Shown here: positions 7,135-18,133 of the stretch, piece after piece
How the letters are laid out: each line of letters opens with the position of its first letter
How positions within the stretch are numbered: position 1 is the first letter of the stretch
From: WHSW01 sp963729075
GTDB lineage: Bacteria > Actinomycetota > Thermoleophilia > Solirubrobacterales > 70-9
NCBI GenBank assembly: GCA_963729075.1
Contig: CAVSMU010000008.1
Location: forward strand, 124,001-188,000
Length of the DNA stretch: 64,000 nt
Reading direction: 5' to 3'
Made by a program: the position numbers and the translations under genes
The notes under the pieces: generated by a model
What the model was told of the DNA's origin: nothing
The model's input: the letters and a program-made list of their open reading frames with translations, nothing else
The model's database searches: none

Positions 7135-8787
7135 CTAGGCGAGCTCGCGCTTGAGGATCTTGCCGGTGGCGTTGCGGGGCAGCGAGTCCAGGAACTCGAC
7201 CTCCCGGGGGACCTTGTAGCGGGCCAGGTTCTGCTTCACGTGGCCCTTGAGCTCGTCCTCGTCGACCGAGCCGTCCTCGGTGAGCACCACGAACGCCTTG
7301 AGTCGCTGGCCGAACTCCTCGTCGTCCACGCCGATCACCGCCACCTCCTTGACCGCGTCGTGCCCTGCGAGCAGGTCCTCGACCTCGCGCGGGAAGACGT
7401 TCTCGCCCCCCGAAACGATCATCTCGTCGTCCCGGCCGTCGATGAACAGCCTGCCCTCGTCGTCGAAGTGGCCAACGTCTCCGGACGAGAGCAGGCCCTG
7501 GTACTCGTCCTTGCCGCCGCCGCCCGTGTAGCCCTCGAACGCCATGTCGTTGCCGACGAAGACGCGGCCGGTCTCACCCGGCGGCAGCTCGCTCTCGCCC
7601 TCGGAGTCGACGATCCTGACCACCGTCCCGCGCGGCGGCTTGCCGGCGGTGCCGGGCGCCGCGCGAAGGTCCTCGGGGGTCGCGATCGTCGCCCAGGCGA
7701 CCTCGGTCGAGCCGTAGAGGTTGTAGAGGTTGTCGCCGAAGTGGTCCATCCACTTCACGGCCAGCGGCCCCGGAAGCGCCGAGCCGCTCGCGGCGGTCAC
7801 CCGCAGGCTCGGCAGGTCGTACTCGGCGAGCGTCTCCTCGGGAAGCTGGAGGATCCGCTGCATCATCACGGGCACCACGACCAGCGCAGTCGCCTGGTGC
7901 TCCTCGACCGCGCGGAGGGTGGCCTCCGGGTCGAACTTGCCCTGCAGCACGTAGGTCGAGTTCAGCGACAGCCCGAGCATGAAGTGCGCGAAGCCCCATG
8001 AGTGGAACAGAGGCGCGGCGATCACGGTCGTCTCCTCGGCTTTCAGCGGGATCCGCGAGAACATGGCCGCCAGGGGCGCGAGCGAGTCGGGGGCGCCGCG
8101 CTGGGCGCCCTTCGGGGTGCCGGTGGTGCCGGAGGTGAGGATCACGAACCGAGCCGACTCCTCCGGCGGCTCCAGATCGGCATCGCTGTCGGCGCCGTCG
8201 ATCAGCTCGTCGATGGTCATGTCGCCGCTGGAGCCGTCCTCGCGCCAGCCGATGAAGCTCTGCAACCCCTCACTCGCCTCGTCGAGCAGCGCGGCGAACT
8301 CCTCGTCGTAGATCAGCGCCGATGGCCCCTCGCGCTCGACGACCCCGGCGAGCTGGGGCCCCGAGAACGCGGTGTTCATGTACAGCCCGGTCGCGCCGAG
8401 CTTCGAGACCGCCAGCGTTGCGTCGATGAAGCGCCGGTGGTTGCGGCACATGATCGCGACACCCTGGCCGGCCCCCGCACCCCGCTCGGCGAGCGCCCGC
8501 GCGAGCGCGTTCGAGCGGCGGTGCATCTCGGCGAAGGTGACCTCGCCCTCCTCGTCGATGACCATCGTGCGATCGGGGCTCTGGATCGCCGCGCCCGCGA
8601 TCCCCGCCGCCGGCGAGGCACCCCAGCGGCGCAGCTCGCGCAGGATCCGGACGAGCTTGTCCGGTCGCACGGGACGAACCACGCCCGCCTCGGCGAGCGC
8701 CGCGATGTTGAACGGCACGTCCGGCAGCGATCCGAGCGAGCCGACCTTGACTCGTCGCAGGGCTGTGCCCACCGAACCGAGATCCAT
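7135..8787 (-). CDS. Long-chain acyl-CoA synthetase (AMP-binding family)
   Basis: 550 aa. ANL-superfamily motifs are in order: the ATP/phosphate loop LTSGTTGTPKGAQRG, the adenine-binding YGSTEVAW, DGRDDEMIVSGGENVFPREVE around the hinge, and the catalytic Lys near the C-terminus in PRNATGKILKREL. It activates a carboxylic acid to acyl-AMP and then to acyl-CoA; fatty acids are most likely, as in FadD/MenE-like relatives. I chose the ATG at 8787 because a TAGAGT hexamer (8796-8801, this strand) ends 8 bases upstream; the longer upstream ORF has no similarity. Confidence 0.88.
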   Translation of the reverse strand: MDLGSVGTALRRVKVGSLGSLPDVPFNIAALAEAGVVRPVRPDKLVRILRELRRWGASPAAGIAGAAIQSPDRTMVIDEEGEVTFAEMHRRSNALARALAERGAGAGQGVAIMCRNHRRFIDATLAVSKLGATGLYMNTAFSGPQLAGVVEREGPSALIYDEEFAALLDEASEGLQSFIGWREDGSSGDMTIDELIDGADSDADLEPPEESARFVILTSGTTGTPKGAQRGAPDSLAPLAAMFSRIPLKAEETTVIAAPLFHSWGFAHFMLGLSLNSTYVLQGKFDPEATLRAVEEHQATALVVVPVMMQRILQLPEETLAEYDLPSLRVTAASGSALPGPLAVKWMDHFGDNLYNLYGSTEVAWATIATPEDLRAAPGTAGKPPRGTVVRIVDSEGESELPPGETGRVFVGNDMAFEGYTGGGGKDEYQGLLSSGDVGHFDDEGRLFIDGRDDEMIVSGGENVFPREVEDLLAGHDAVKEVAVIGVDDEEFGQRLKAFVVLTEDGSVDEDELKGHVKQNLARYKVPREVEFLDSLPRNATGKILKRELA

Positions 8788-8810
8788 CGCGGGTAACTCT
8801 ACGCGGAGCC

Positions 8811-9269
8811 CTACGCGGGCGCGTCGATGAGGGCGACGGCCACGCAGGCGACTCCCTCGCCCCGCCCTATCCACCCCATCCCCTCGTTCGAGCTCGCCTT
8901 GACGCTCACGGGCGCCCCGAGCACCGCCGAGAGGTTGCGCTGCATCTGCTCGCGGTGCGGGCCGAGGCGCGGCGCCTCGCACACGACGCTCACGTCGACG
9001 TTCGTCACCGGGCCCGGGACGAGGCCGAGCACGGTGCGCAGGAGGTCGAGCGAGTCGGCATCGCGCCAGCGCTCCTCCTCGGGCGGGAAGTGGGTCCCGA
9101 GGTCGCCGAGACCCGCGGCCCCGAGCACCGCGTCGATGACGGCGTGGGTGACGACGTCCGCGTCGGAATGCCCGTCGAGCCCCTGCTCGTGCTCGATCTC
9201 GACGCCGCCGAGGACGAGCCGCCGTCCGGCGGCGAACCGGTGACTGTCGTAGCCGACCCCGACCCTCAA
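8811..9269 (-). CDS. ispF: 2-C-methyl-D-erythritol 2,4-cyclodiphosphate synthase
   Basis: 152 aa, normal family length. It converts CDP-methylerythritol 2-phosphate to methylerythritol cyclodiphosphate in the MEP isoprenoid pathway. The zinc ligands Asp8 and His10 lie in GYDSHRF and His42 in DADVVTHAV; SSNEGMGWIGRGEG near the end is the family's nucleotide-binding C-terminus. The start is TTG overlapping the TGA of the upstream PHP gene (TTGA), indicating translational coupling. ispD of the same pathway lies about 2 kb away on the same strand. Confidence 0.94.
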   Translation of the reverse strand: MRVGVGYDSHRFAAGRRLVLGGVEIEHEQGLDGHSDADVVTHAVIDAVLGAAGLGDLGTHFPPEEERWRDADSLDLLRTVLGLVPGPVTNVDVSVVCEAPRLGPHREQMQRNLSAVLGAPVSVKASSNEGMGWIGRGEGVACVAVALIDAPA

Positions 9270-10093
9270 CCCAGTGGCTCCGTCCGGCGCTCCCGGCCCT
9301 CGAACACGGCGATCTCGTCGATTCCCCAGTCGCGCATCGTCTCGACGGCGCGATGGTAGTCGCGGCCGACGTCCTCGGGCACGTGCGCGTCCGACGACAG
9401 CGCGAACGGCGCCTCGGCCTCGAGGCACATCTCGGCGAACGCCCGGGACGGGTACTGCTCGGCCACCGGCTTTCGCCAACCCGCGGTCGAGAACTCCACG
9501 GCGATCCGCGTGTCGGCGATCGCCTCGATCACCGGCTCGTAGTAGAAGCGCGGGTCGCGCTCGGGGAGCGGCCGCCGCTCGCCCCAGACCTTCACGAGGT
9601 CGGGGTGGGCGAGGATGTCGTACAGCCCGGTGCGCACGGCCTCGGCCAGCGTGTCGAAGTAGAGCCTCCACACCTTGTCCGGGTCCGGCATCGACTCCCA
9701 GATGTCCCAGATGTCCCAGTCGACCGCGTCCTGCCCGTGGACGAAGTGCACCGAGCCGACGACGTAGTCGAAGTCGTGCCGGTCCAGCACGGAGGCGATC
9801 CGGTCCTCGCGACCGGCCACGAAGTCCATCTCGATCCCGAGCCGCAGCGGAGTCGTGCGCACGAACTCGCAGTAGGCGCCGAGGTCGTCGACGCCCCACT
9901 CCCTCCACTGGGGGTGGTCCCAGATCTCGAGTCCCTCGGCGAAGCGATCGATGTGCTCCGAGACGCCGAGCTCCCCGATCCCGGCGCCGCGCGCCGCCTC
10001 GAGGTAGCGATCGACGTTGGCGTCGGTGAAATAGTCGGCCGCCGTGGCCTCGACGTCGTCGGGCCGCAGGTGCAGGTGGTAATCCGTGAGCAC
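9266..10093 (-). CDS. PHP-domain phosphoesterase (histidinol-phosphatase-like)
   Basis: 275 aa. The PHP metal motif opens the protein (DYHLHLRP), followed by LGVSEHIDRF, IEMDFVAG, DYVVGSVHFVHG, DILAHPDLVK and, at the end, FALSSDAHVPEDVG; these supply His/Asp/Glu ligands for a trinuclear site. The fold fits HisK-type histidinol-phosphate phosphatase, but related PHP enzymes hydrolyse other phosphoesters, so the substrate is open. The GTG start lies 8 bases after TAGCGT (10102-10107, this strand), part of a promoter shared with the divergent gene. It overlaps ispF by 4 bases. Confidence 0.82.
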   Translation of the reverse strand: MLTDYHLHLRPDDVEATAADYFTDANVDRYLEAARGAGIGELGVSEHIDRFAEGLEIWDHPQWREWGVDDLGAYCEFVRTTPLRLGIEMDFVAGREDRIASVLDRHDFDYVVGSVHFVHGQDAVDWDIWDIWESMPDPDKVWRLYFDTLAEAVRTGLYDILAHPDLVKVWGERRPLPERDPRFYYEPVIEAIADTRIAVEFSTAGWRKPVAEQYPSRAFAEMCLEAEAPFALSSDAHVPEDVGRDYHRAVETMRDWGIDEIAVFEGRERRTEPLG

Positions 10094-10100
10094 GCTGGCC

Positions 10101-10107
10101 TACGCTA
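10101..10107. promoter_or_regulatory. Symmetrical bidirectional -10 element
   Basis: The heptamer TACGCTA reads TACGCT on the plus strand, 8 bases before the ATG at 10115, and TAGCGT on the minus strand, 8 bases before the GTG at 10093. Both fit TANNNT, so one short site probably drives two divergent leaderless transcripts. No convincing -35 sequence is visible on either side. Confidence 0.5.
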
Positions 10108-10114
10108 CCCAGCG

Positions 10115-11149
10115 ATGGTCCATATGCGGATCGTGGTCCCGGCGCACCAGACCGACCACGTCCTCGAGCTGCTCGAGCACATGCCCTCGGCGTCAACGTG
10201 ATCTTCCTCGAGCGGGCTGCCCGCAAGCCCGAGGGCGACGTGATCCTCTGCGACATCGCCCGCGAGGACACGAGCGTCCTGGTCTCCGACCTGCGCGAGC
10301 TCGACATCGACACCGAGGGCTCGATCGCGATCGAGCACATCGACTCGGCGATCTCGTCGGCGGCCGCCGCGGCGGAGCGGGCCGCCGAGGGCCATCCCGG
10401 CGACGCCGTGATCTGGGAGGAGGTCGAGTCGCGGACGTCGGAGAACATCGAGCTCAACGCCGTCTTCCTCGCGTTCATGGCGCTCGCCTGCCTGATCGCC
10501 TCGGTCGGCATCTTCCTCGACTCGCCGATCCTGATCGTCGGCGCGATGATCGTCGGCCCCGAGTTCGGCCCGATCGCCGGACTTTGCGTCGCGCTCGTCC
10601 AGCGCCGGCGGGACGTCGCGCGGCGCTCGCTTCAGGGCGCTCGCGATCGGCTTTCCCGTCGGGATCACTGCGGCGTTCTTGTTCGCGCTGGCGATCCGCG
10701 CCGTGGACCTGACGCCGGAGGGCTTCACGGTCACCGACGCATCCGCTCACCGACTTCATCTCCGACCCCGACGCCTTCTCGTTCATCGTCGCCGTGTTCG
10801 CCGGCGTGGCCGGGGTGCTGTCGCTGACCTCGGCCAAGTCCGGCGCGCTGATCGGCGTGCTGGTCTCGGTGACCACGATCCCTGCGGCGGCGAACATCGG
10901 GGTAGCGGCGGCGTTCGCGGAGTGGGGGGAGTGGCGCGGGGCGATCCTTCAGCTCGCCGTCAACCTGACGGCGATCACGCTCGCCGGAGTGGCGACCCTC
11001 TACGTACAGCGGCTGCTCTACGTGCGCCGGCGCCGCGCTCATCTCCACGACTCCGCGCGCGAGGCCGCCGGCCTGCCGCTCGGGCGCAGCCGCAAGCTCG
11101 GCGGGACCGGCTACCGGAAGTCCGGCGCGAGACCGAGGCACCGCGGTGA
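10115..11149 (+). pseudogene. DUF389/TIGR00341-type membrane protein broken by four frameshifts
   Basis: Pieces in three frames together give one ~344-residue protein. An N-terminal regulatory part (MRIVVPAHQTDHVLELLE; RKPEGDVILCDIARED) is followed by several membrane segments (NAVFLAFMALACLIASVGIF; ILIVGAMIVGPEFGPIAGLC; VAVFAGVAGVLSLTSAKSGA; VTTIPAAANIGVAAAFAEWG). Frame changes occur near 10188 (one G missing), 10636 (extra G in GGG), 10736-10742 (one extra base) and 11127 (one base missing). The shifts sum to zero, and the restored stop at 11147-11149 overlaps the next gene as GTGA, as expected for an intact ancestor. The function of DUF389 proteins is not established. Real decay and clustered sequencing error cannot be separated here. 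Confidence 0.72.
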
Positions 11150-11304
11150 GCCGGACGGCGGCCGACCTCGGCCTGCTGGCGCTCGCGCTGGTCGCCGCCA
11201 CCGCGCTCGCCGAGCTGCTCGGCGCGGCCAACATGGGGACGGCGCTCACGTTCGGCCAGCTCGCCTTCGCGGCGACGCTGATGTGGGTGCTGCTGCGGCG
11301 CTGA
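11146..11304 (+). CDS. Small two-helix membrane protein
   Basis: 52 aa, starting at GTG that overlaps the restored stop of the DUF389 gene (GTGA). Two hydrophobic segments are visible, LGLLALALVAATALAELLG and FGQLAFAATLMWVLLR, joined by a short loop with NMGTAL. No family recognised. Coupling to the DUF389 gene suggests a partner role at the membrane; this is inference only. Confidence 0.55.
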   Translation: MSRTAADLGLLALALVAATALAELLGAANMGTALTFGQLAFAATLMWVLLRR

Positions 11305-11331
11305 GCGGCCGCGCCGAGCGGCGAGCGGCCT

Positions 11332-12030
11332 CTACGTAGCGCCGTCGCGTGCGTCGAGCAGCAGTTTCGCGAGCGTCAGGTCGGCCGCCGTGGTGACCTT
11401 GAGGTTCGTCCCCGGGGCGGGCTGGATGAGCACGGTCCCCCCCGCCCGCTCCACCAGGAACGCGTCGTCGGTCGCCTCGGCGCGGCTCCCAGCATCACTC
11501 GCGTGTGCCTCGCGGAGGGCCTCGGCATAAAAGACCTGCGGGGTCTGGGCCGCCCACAGGCGCTCGCGGTCCTCGGTTCGCTCGATCGTCCGCGCGTCGC
11601 CGACCCGCTTGACGGTGTCGGGGATCGGCGCCGCGGCGATGATCCCTGCGGCCTGCGGGGAGCGCGCGAGCGCGGTCACGAGAGCGTCGATCAGCTCCGC
11701 CGTCACCAGTGGTCGCGCGGCGTCATGGACACCGACGATGTCGGTCCGGGCCAGGGCGAGCGCGGCGGCGACGGACTCCGACCGCGAGCTGCCGCCGGCG
11801 ACGACTTCGGTCTCGAGCCCCTCGGGGACGAGCGCGGCGATCTCGCCCTCGGCCCCGGGCGGGGCGGCGATCACAGCCCGCGTGACGGTCCTCGCGGCGG
11901 CGAAGGCGTCGAGGCACCAGGCGACCAGCGGCCGCCCCGCGAGCTCGACGAGGGCCTTGGGGCCGCCGGCTCCGAGCCTCTCGCCGGAGCCGGCGGCCGC
12001 GATCAGCGCTGTGGCCTGCTGGGTCGCCAG
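11332..12030 (-). CDS. ispD: 2-C-methyl-D-erythritol 4-phosphate cytidylyltransferase
   Basis: 232 aa when read from CTG. It joins CTP and methylerythritol phosphate in the MEP pathway. The nucleotide-binding motif AAAGSGERLG then GGPKALVELAGRPLV lies at the N-terminus, and the signature VHDAARPLVT, TPQVFYAEAL and GTNLKVTTAADL follow. The only in-frame start that keeps the CTP-binding motif is CTG at 12030; an in-frame stop lies just upstream (12034-12036), and the next standard start (GTG, 11874) would remove the first 52 residues. Either CTG is used or a base is wrong. It lies 13 bases after carD on the same strand. Confidence 0.9.
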   Translation of the reverse strand: MATQQATALIAAAGSGERLGAGGPKALVELAGRPLVAWCLDAFAAARTVTRAVIAAPPGAEGEIAALVPEGLETEVVAGGSSRSESVAAALALARTDIVGVHDAARPLVTAELIDALVTALARSPQAAGIIAAAPIPDTVKRVGDARTIERTEDRERLWAAQTPQVFYAEALREAHASDAGSRAEATDDAFLVERAGGTVLIQPAPGTNLKVTTAADLTLAKLLLDARDGAT

Positions 12031-12043
12031 GGGCTAGATGGCG

Positions 12044-12658
12044 CTAGGCCGTGGCCTTGGCGCCGAAGCGCTCCTCCAGCAGCTCGTCGATGTACTCCTC
12101 CGCGCCCTCCTCGTCCTTGTCGAGGGCGTACATGAACTCCGATGCGAGGATCTTCTTCGCCCGCGTGTACATCTGCTTCTCGCCCGTGGACAGACCCTTC
12201 TCCCACTCGCGGATGGCGAGGTTGCGAACGACCTCGGCAAGCTCGTAGACGTCACCGGTCTTGATCTTCTCGCGGTTGTACTTGAATCGACGGTTCCAGT
12301 TCTTCGGCATCTCCGATACCTCGCCGGTGAGCACGTCGATCACGCGCCGCACCTGCTCCTCGTCGATTACTCGTCGTAGTCCGGCCCGGTGCGCGTTCTC
12401 GCACGGCACCATCACCGTCATGTCGTTGTGCAGGATCTTGATCGTCAGGTAGTCCCGCGATTCGCCCATCATGTCGCGCGTCTCCTTCTTCAGCACGACC
12501 CCGGCACCGTGGTGCGGATAGACGACGTTGTCGCCGACCTCGTACTCGCACACCGTGGTCTCGAGCTCCAGGTCGGCCGCGGGATCCTCTACTGATAGTT
12601 CCGTGATGTCTATACCTCCTGAATCAACGACGGCCGCTTTTGCGGCCGCCTGGTTCAC
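12044..12658 (-). CDS. carD: CarD-family transcription factor
   Basis: 204 aa. The RNA polymerase-interacting Tudor-like domain begins at YEVGDNVVYPHHGAGVV, followed by the helical DNA-binding domain (KNWNRRFKYNREKIKTGDVY, then LAEVVRNLA, LSTGEKQMYTRAKKILASEF). CarD binds the RNAP beta subunit and stabilises open complexes at rRNA and other promoters. The acidic N-terminal extension precedes the usual start. The GTG at 12658 overlaps the disA stop (GTGA), but a hairpin and the strong AGGAGGT at 12614-12620 lie further in, so initiation at ATC (12607) is an alternative. Confidence 0.92.
   Translation of the reverse strand: MNQAAAKAAVVDSGGIDITELSVEDPAADLELETTVCEYEVGDNVVYPHHGAGVVLKKETRDMMGESRDYLTIKILHNDMTVMVPCENAHRAGLRRVIDEEQVRRVIDVLTGEVSEMPKNWNRRFKYNREKIKTGDVYELAEVVRNLAIREWEKGLSTGEKQMYTRAKKILASEFMYALDKDEEGAEEYIDELLEERFGAKATA
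12605..12648 (-). promoter_or_regulatory. Hairpin and strong Shine-Dalgarno inside the annotated carD 5' end
   Basis: On the minus strand CGGCCGC-AAAA-GCGGCCG (12631-12648) forms a perfect 7-bp hairpin, followed 10 bases later by AGGAGGT (12614-12620). Seven bases after AGGAGG lies ATC (12605-12607), in frame with carD; no ATG, GTG or TTG is nearby. This arrangement looks like a translation start signal placed 50 bases inside the ORF called from GTG. Confidence 0.45.
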
Positions 12659-13758
12659 GCATATCGGTCGACGATGTCGACCTCCTGAAGGCTGCGGAGC
12701 CCCTCGCGGATCTCCTTCGCCCGCCCCTCGCCGACGCCCTCCACGGCCGCCAGCTCGGCGTCGGACGCCGCCATCATCGTTTCGAGATCGCCGAACTGGT
12801 TGACGACCTTCTGCGCCACGAGGCGGGGCAGGCGGGGCACGCTCGTAAGCGCGCGGTAGCCGCGCGGGCTCACCGGGAAATCGAGCGTGTTCGTCTTCCG
12901 GTCGTAGCCGAGCAGCTCGGCGAGGCGACCGAAGTCGAGAAGCTCCGTGTGGGGCAGCCCGGCGAGCTCGGCGAGCACCTGCTCGATCGCGGGCTCGGAC
13001 TCGGTTGCGCTGTAGTCGCGCACGAGCGCCGCGCGATCGGCCATCACCCCGACGACGGTCTCCTCGAGCTGCATCTCGATCAGCCGCCCCTCGGCCCCGA
13101 GCTCGATGATGTAGCGCTCGACCTCGGCGGCCATCCGCGTCACCAGCTCGGCGCGCTGCAGCGCCGAGAGCACGTCGTAGAGGACGACGCCGCCGGCGAA
13201 CTCGAGGGCTGTCAGCCGGCCGGCGATCTGATCGAGGCGCGAGCGGTACTTCTCGAGCGTCGCCAAACCCTGGTTCGCCTTCGAGAGCACCGTCGGGATG
13301 TCCTGGAGGATGTACTTGATGCCCTCGGTGTAGAGCGAGACCACGTCGCGGCGCTGCGAGACCGCGATCACCAGCGCCCTGGTCTGCTTCGAGACGCGCT
13401 CCGCGGTCCGGTGGCGCGTGCCGGTCTCCATCGAGAGGATGGTCGGGTCCGGCATCAGCTGCACGTTCGCCCAGCTGATCTTGTCGGCACCGGGAGACAG
13501 CACGATCGCCCCGTCCATCTTCGCCACTTGGTAGAGGAGCGCGGGGGTGTAGTCCACGTCGAGCTTGATCCCGCCCGAGAAAAGGAAGGAGACCTCGTCC
13601 GGCTCGGCGACCAGGATCAACCCGCCGGTGCGCGCGTGGACGATGTTGTCGATCCCCTCGCGCAGCGGCGTCCCGGGCGCGACCGTGTCGAGCGCCCGCA
13701 ACAGCCGGGGATCCTGGCGCGCCTCCAGCTCGTTCAACTCATCCCCGGCGTGCGGCAC
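12655..13758 (-). CDS. disA: Diadenylate cyclase DisA (DNA integrity scanning, c-di-AMP synthase)
   Basis: 367 aa. The N-terminal DAC domain carries the catalytic DGA motif (82-84, KMDGAIVLS) and the RHR motif (115-117, TGTRHRTAERVS). A helical linker and a C-terminal helix-hairpin-helix domain (LPRLVAQKVVNQFGDLETMM; VEGVGEGRAKEI) complete the usual architecture. It makes c-di-AMP from two ATP while scanning DNA for branched structures. The GTG start gives the normal N-terminus. The neighbours carD and radA are the classical context; all are read leftward. Confidence 0.95.
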   Translation of the reverse strand: MPHAGDELNELEARQDPRLLRALDTVAPGTPLREGIDNIVHARTGGLILVAEPDEVSFLFSGGIKLDVDYTPALLYQVAKMDGAIVLSPGADKISWANVQLMPDPTILSMETGTRHRTAERVSKQTRALVIAVSQRRDVVSLYTEGIKYILQDIPTVLSKANQGLATLEKYRSRLDQIAGRLTALEFAGGVVLYDVLSALQRAELVTRMAAEVERYIIELGAEGRLIEMQLEETVVGVMADRAALVRDYSATESEPAIEQVLAELAGLPHTELLDFGRLAELLGYDRKTNTLDFPVSPRGYRALTSVPRLPRLVAQKVVNQFGDLETMMAASDAELAAVEGVGEGRAKEIREGLRSLQEVDIVDRYA

Positions 13759-13837
13759 TTAGCCATGATGGCAAAGGCCTGCTAACCACGCGTCCAGGCC
13801 AATTCCGCGTGGAGAGGTCGGATTGGCCCTTGTCAAG

Positions 13838-15223
13838 TCAGGCGGCGCGGGACGGCCGGCGGCGAGCGGTGAACGCCTCCCCGAGTGCCGCGCGAAGGGA
13901 CGCCGCCGGCGCCAAACCGTCGAGGCGCTCGCTCGCGGGCGGGCCGATCACCGGGCCGAGCCCGAACTTGAGCGCCTCGGCGATCCGCCGTTCGGCATGG
14001 CCCACGGGCCGCAGCTCGCCGGTCAGGCCGACCTCACCGAAGCAGGCGAGCGGTCGGGCGTCGCCGCCGGCCAGCGGCTCGCCGCGGTGCGCGGAAGCCA
14101 GCGCGATGGCGACCGCGAGGTCGGCGCCCGGCTCCTCGACCCGCACCCCGCCCGCAACGTTGACGAACACGTCGGCGCCCGCGAGCGAGGGGCCGCCGTG
14201 CCGTGCGAGCACCGCGAGCACCATTGCGAGGCGGTTGCGGTCGATCCCGTTCGCCACCCGGCGGGGCGGGACGATCTCCGTCGGCGCGACGAGCGCCTGG
14301 ACCTCGACCAGCAGTGGGCGGGTGCCCTCCATCGAGCAGAGCACCACCGAGCCCGGCGCGGCGCTCGCCTCGCCGACGAAACGCGCGGAGGCGTCGGCGA
14401 CCTCGATCAAGCCACCCGAGCGCATTTCGAACACGCCCACCTCGCTGGTCGCACCGAAGCGGTTCTTGAGGGCCCGCAGAGTGCGGAAGCTGCGTTCGCG
14501 CTCGCCCTCGAAGAACAGCACGGAGTCGACCAGGTGCTCGAGCACCCGCGGGCCCGCGACCGCCCCCTCCTTGGTCACGTGGCCGACCAGGATGACGGCG
14601 CAGTCGAGTCGCTTGGCGACCTCCATCACCGCGCTCGCGGCCTCGCGCACCTGGCCGACCGAGCCCGGAGCCCCGCTCATCCCCTCGGCGTGAAGGGTCT
14701 GGACCGAGTCGATCACGCAAGCGTCGGGCCGCTCCGACTCGAGAGTGGCGAGGACCGCCTCGAGCGAGGTCTCGGCGAGCGCCGGAACGGCGAGCGCGGC
14801 ATCCCCCAGGCGCTCGGCGCGCAGCCGCACCTGAGCCGCCGACTCCTCCCCGGACACGTAGAGGACCCGGTGCCCGGCAGCGCCCAGGTTCCCCAGGGCC
14901 ATGCCGGTCAGGGTCGACTTGCCGATCCCCGGGGAACCGCCGAGCAGGACGAGCGAGCCCGGCACCAGCCCGCCGCCGAGCACGCGGTCGAGCTCGGCGA
15001 TGCCGGTCGCCAGCCGCGCGACCTCGGGCGCCGAGACGTCGCGCAGCGGCACCGGCCGCTCCGCCCTCCGCGGCCTGCGGGACGCGCCGTTGCCCTTCGC
15101 CGGCTCGGGACGCGGCGCCTCGACCATCGTGTTCCAGTCGCCACAGCCACCGCAGCGCCCGGACCAGGTCAGGGACTCGTGGCCGCAGGACTGGCAGAAG
15201 AACGAGGTCGAAGCACGCGCCAT
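13838..15223 (-). CDS. radA: DNA repair protein RadA/Sms
   Basis: 461 aa. Zinc finger with Cys10, Cys13, Cys24, Cys27; Walker A GGSPGIGKST near 95-104; the RadA signature KNRFG at 253-257; and a C-terminal Lon-protease-like fold (VFVNVAGGVRVEEPGADLAV). It is a hexameric helicase acting on recombination intermediates. I start at the ATG 15223 rather than six codons upstream because a TAGGCT -10 element (15231-15236, this strand) ends 7 bases before it, which predicts a leaderless mRNA. It is followed 79 bases later by disA, and the two are probably linked in the response to DNA damage. Confidence 0.95.
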   Translation of the reverse strand: MARASTSFFCQSCGHESLTWSGRCGGCGDWNTMVEAPRPEPAKGNGASRRPRRAERPVPLRDVSAPEVARLATGIAELDRVLGGGLVPGSLVLLGGSPGIGKSTLTGMALGNLGAAGHRVLYVSGEESAAQVRLRAERLGDAALAVPALAETSLEAVLATLESERPDACVIDSVQTLHAEGMSGAPGSVGQVREAASAVMEVAKRLDCAVILVGHVTKEGAVAGPRVLEHLVDSVLFFEGERERSFRTLRALKNRFGATSEVGVFEMRSGGLIEVADASARFVGEASAAPGSVVLCSMEGTRPLLVEVQALVAPTEIVPPRRVANGIDRNRLAMVLAVLARHGGPSLAGADVFVNVAGGVRVEEPGADLAVAIALASAHRGEPLAGGDARPLACFGEVGLTGELRPVGHAERRIAEALKFGLGPVIGPPASERLDGLAPAASLRAALGEAFTARRRPSRAA

Positions 15224-15334
15224 CGCCGCCAGCCTACGCACGAGCCCTGACGCATCAACGCCACCGTGTCACGCGCGGGTCACGAAGGCGCTGCGGAATC
15301 CCCCACACGCTGCGAACGCCACCGCGAGCCCCAC

Positions 15335-15384
15335 GGCGAACGTCCCGGAGTGCCGCTATGAGGGGGGCTCCGGGACGCTCGGCG
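15335..15384. repeat. Palindromic extragenic repeat, unit 1
   Basis: Unit of about 50 bases that begins GGCGAACGTCCCGGAGTG and ends CTCCGGGACGCTCGGCG. The arms CGTCCCGGAG and CTCCGGGACG form a 10-bp hairpin around a GC/AT-mixed loop (CCGCTATGAGG...). A second unit follows after 11 bases. Located between the clpC stop and the radA start (clpC lies left, radA right; both are read leftward). Confidence 0.7.
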
Positions 15385-15395
15385 ATTTGAGCCTC

Positions 15396-15446
15396 GGCGA
15401 ACGTCCCGGAGTGGCCGCTATCCCGGGCACTCCGGGACGCTCGGCG
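15396..15446. repeat. Palindromic extragenic repeat, unit 2
   Basis: Second copy of the 15335 unit in the same orientation: it shares the first 18 bases and the last 17, while the loop differs (GCCGCTATCCCGGG). The stem is longer here (CGTCCCGGAGTG / CACTCCGGGACG, 12 bp). Conserved arms with a variable loop suggest selection for the structure, as in REP/BIME elements. Confidence 0.7.
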
Positions 15447-15529
15447 TTGTGGGGGCGCCGCCACGGCGCAGTGTCACTGAGCGCTGCCGGAACGCGCCGC
15501 GGTTCGCGGCGAGACGACGGGCGGAAGCG

Positions 15530-18133
<2,604 letters not shown>

